A DNA stretch of 64,000 nt from CAMAVH01 sp046297835 (lineage in GTDB: Bacteria > Pseudomonadota > Alphaproteobacteria > SMXQ01). The notes under the pieces were generated by a model. It ran no database searches. It was not told where the DNA came from and saw nothing but the letters and a program-made list of their open reading frames with translations. The stretch covers positions 190,426 to 254,425 of the forward strand of contig JBKBHI010000007.1 in the NCBI GenBank assembly GCA_046297835.1. The letters are read 5' to 3'. This document shows positions 63,892 to 64,000 of the stretch, piece after piece (positions within the stretch are counted from its first letter, which is position 1; each line of letters begins with the position of its first letter). A program made the translations under genes and the position numbers.

Positions 63892-64000
63892 ATGGTCGGC
63901 AAGCCGGACTTCTCGAAGCTTGATCCGAAGGATGTGAAGTACATCCCGGAGCGCTACGACACCTACAAGACCTGGATGGAATCGCAGAAGATCCCGATCT
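63892..64000 (+). CDS. Start of a probable bicupin gene (cut by window edge)
   Basis: Opens with ATG at 63892 after AAGGAA, 32 bases after the Rieske gene. The 36 visible residues (MVGKPDFSKLDPKD..., ending ESQKIPI) resemble the N-terminus of the bicupin at 56627 (YAEWQAGEGIPI): both have an aromatic residue, W, then IPI at the same spacing. I infer the same family; the frame stays open to the edge. Confidence 0.55.
   Translation, partial: MVGKPDFSKLDPKDVKYIPERYDTYKTWMESQKIPI

Overview
The window is a GC-rich alphaproteobacterial chromosome segment. Gene order and family content point to Hyphomicrobiales (Rhizobiales): a dcw cell-wall cluster, a circularly permuted tmRNA gene beside sspB, hflKC-degP-serB-miaA-ilvBNC synteny, and mreBCD-mrdA-rodA. 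The genus cannot be fixed from sequence alone.

Positions 1-8.4 kb: the start of the dcw cluster on the minus strand (mraZ-rsmH-ftsL-ftsI-murE-murF-mraY-murD, the last cut by the window edge), with many ATGA stop/start overlaps and an array of five TGGG boxes at exact 10-bp spacing in front of mraZ. Positions 8.5-16 kb: RNase P RNA, an AmpD-like amidase, a type II dehydroquinase, two orphan TctC-type binding proteins with clear terminators, a hydrolase, a small protein behind a Fur-like box, and a secreted protein with two DM9-like repeats and a coiled coil. Positions 16-29 kb: an AsmA protein, fumC with overlapping tfoX-like and ribbon-helix-helix genes, a third TctC protein, class I fumarase, hydrolases, sspB, permuted ssrA, thyX and an Mrp/ApbC ATPase.

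Positions 29-45.4 kb: hflK-hflC-degP (membrane protein quality control), serB, miaA, ilvB-ilvN-ilvC (branched-chain amino acids), the rod-shape operon mreB-mreC-mreD-mrdA-rodA, and tRNA-Lys(CTT). The mrdA-rodA junction carries three tandem 14-bp repeats that form a ladder of overlapping stop and start codons.

Positions 45.5-58 kb are accessory DNA. First comes a large serine recombinase with DUF2924 and DUF3489 partners, then a damaged IS5-family element. After it, four same-orientation IS6-family copies (only one with an intact transposase) and one internally deleted remnant separate single genes: eutA, an MFS transporter, a LigB-type extradiol dioxygenase and a bicupin protein.

Positions 58.3-64 kb: a divergent cluster with LysR and a Rieske oxygenase on minus, and a class II aldolase-fold protein, a Pht4-like dihydrodiol dehydrogenase, a second Rieske oxygenase and the start of another probable cupin gene on plus. 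With the IS-flanked dioxygenase, bicupin and transporter this looks like an aromatic-acid (phthalate-like) degradation island built up by IS6 activity. The pathway and substrate are inferred and are the least described part of the window.
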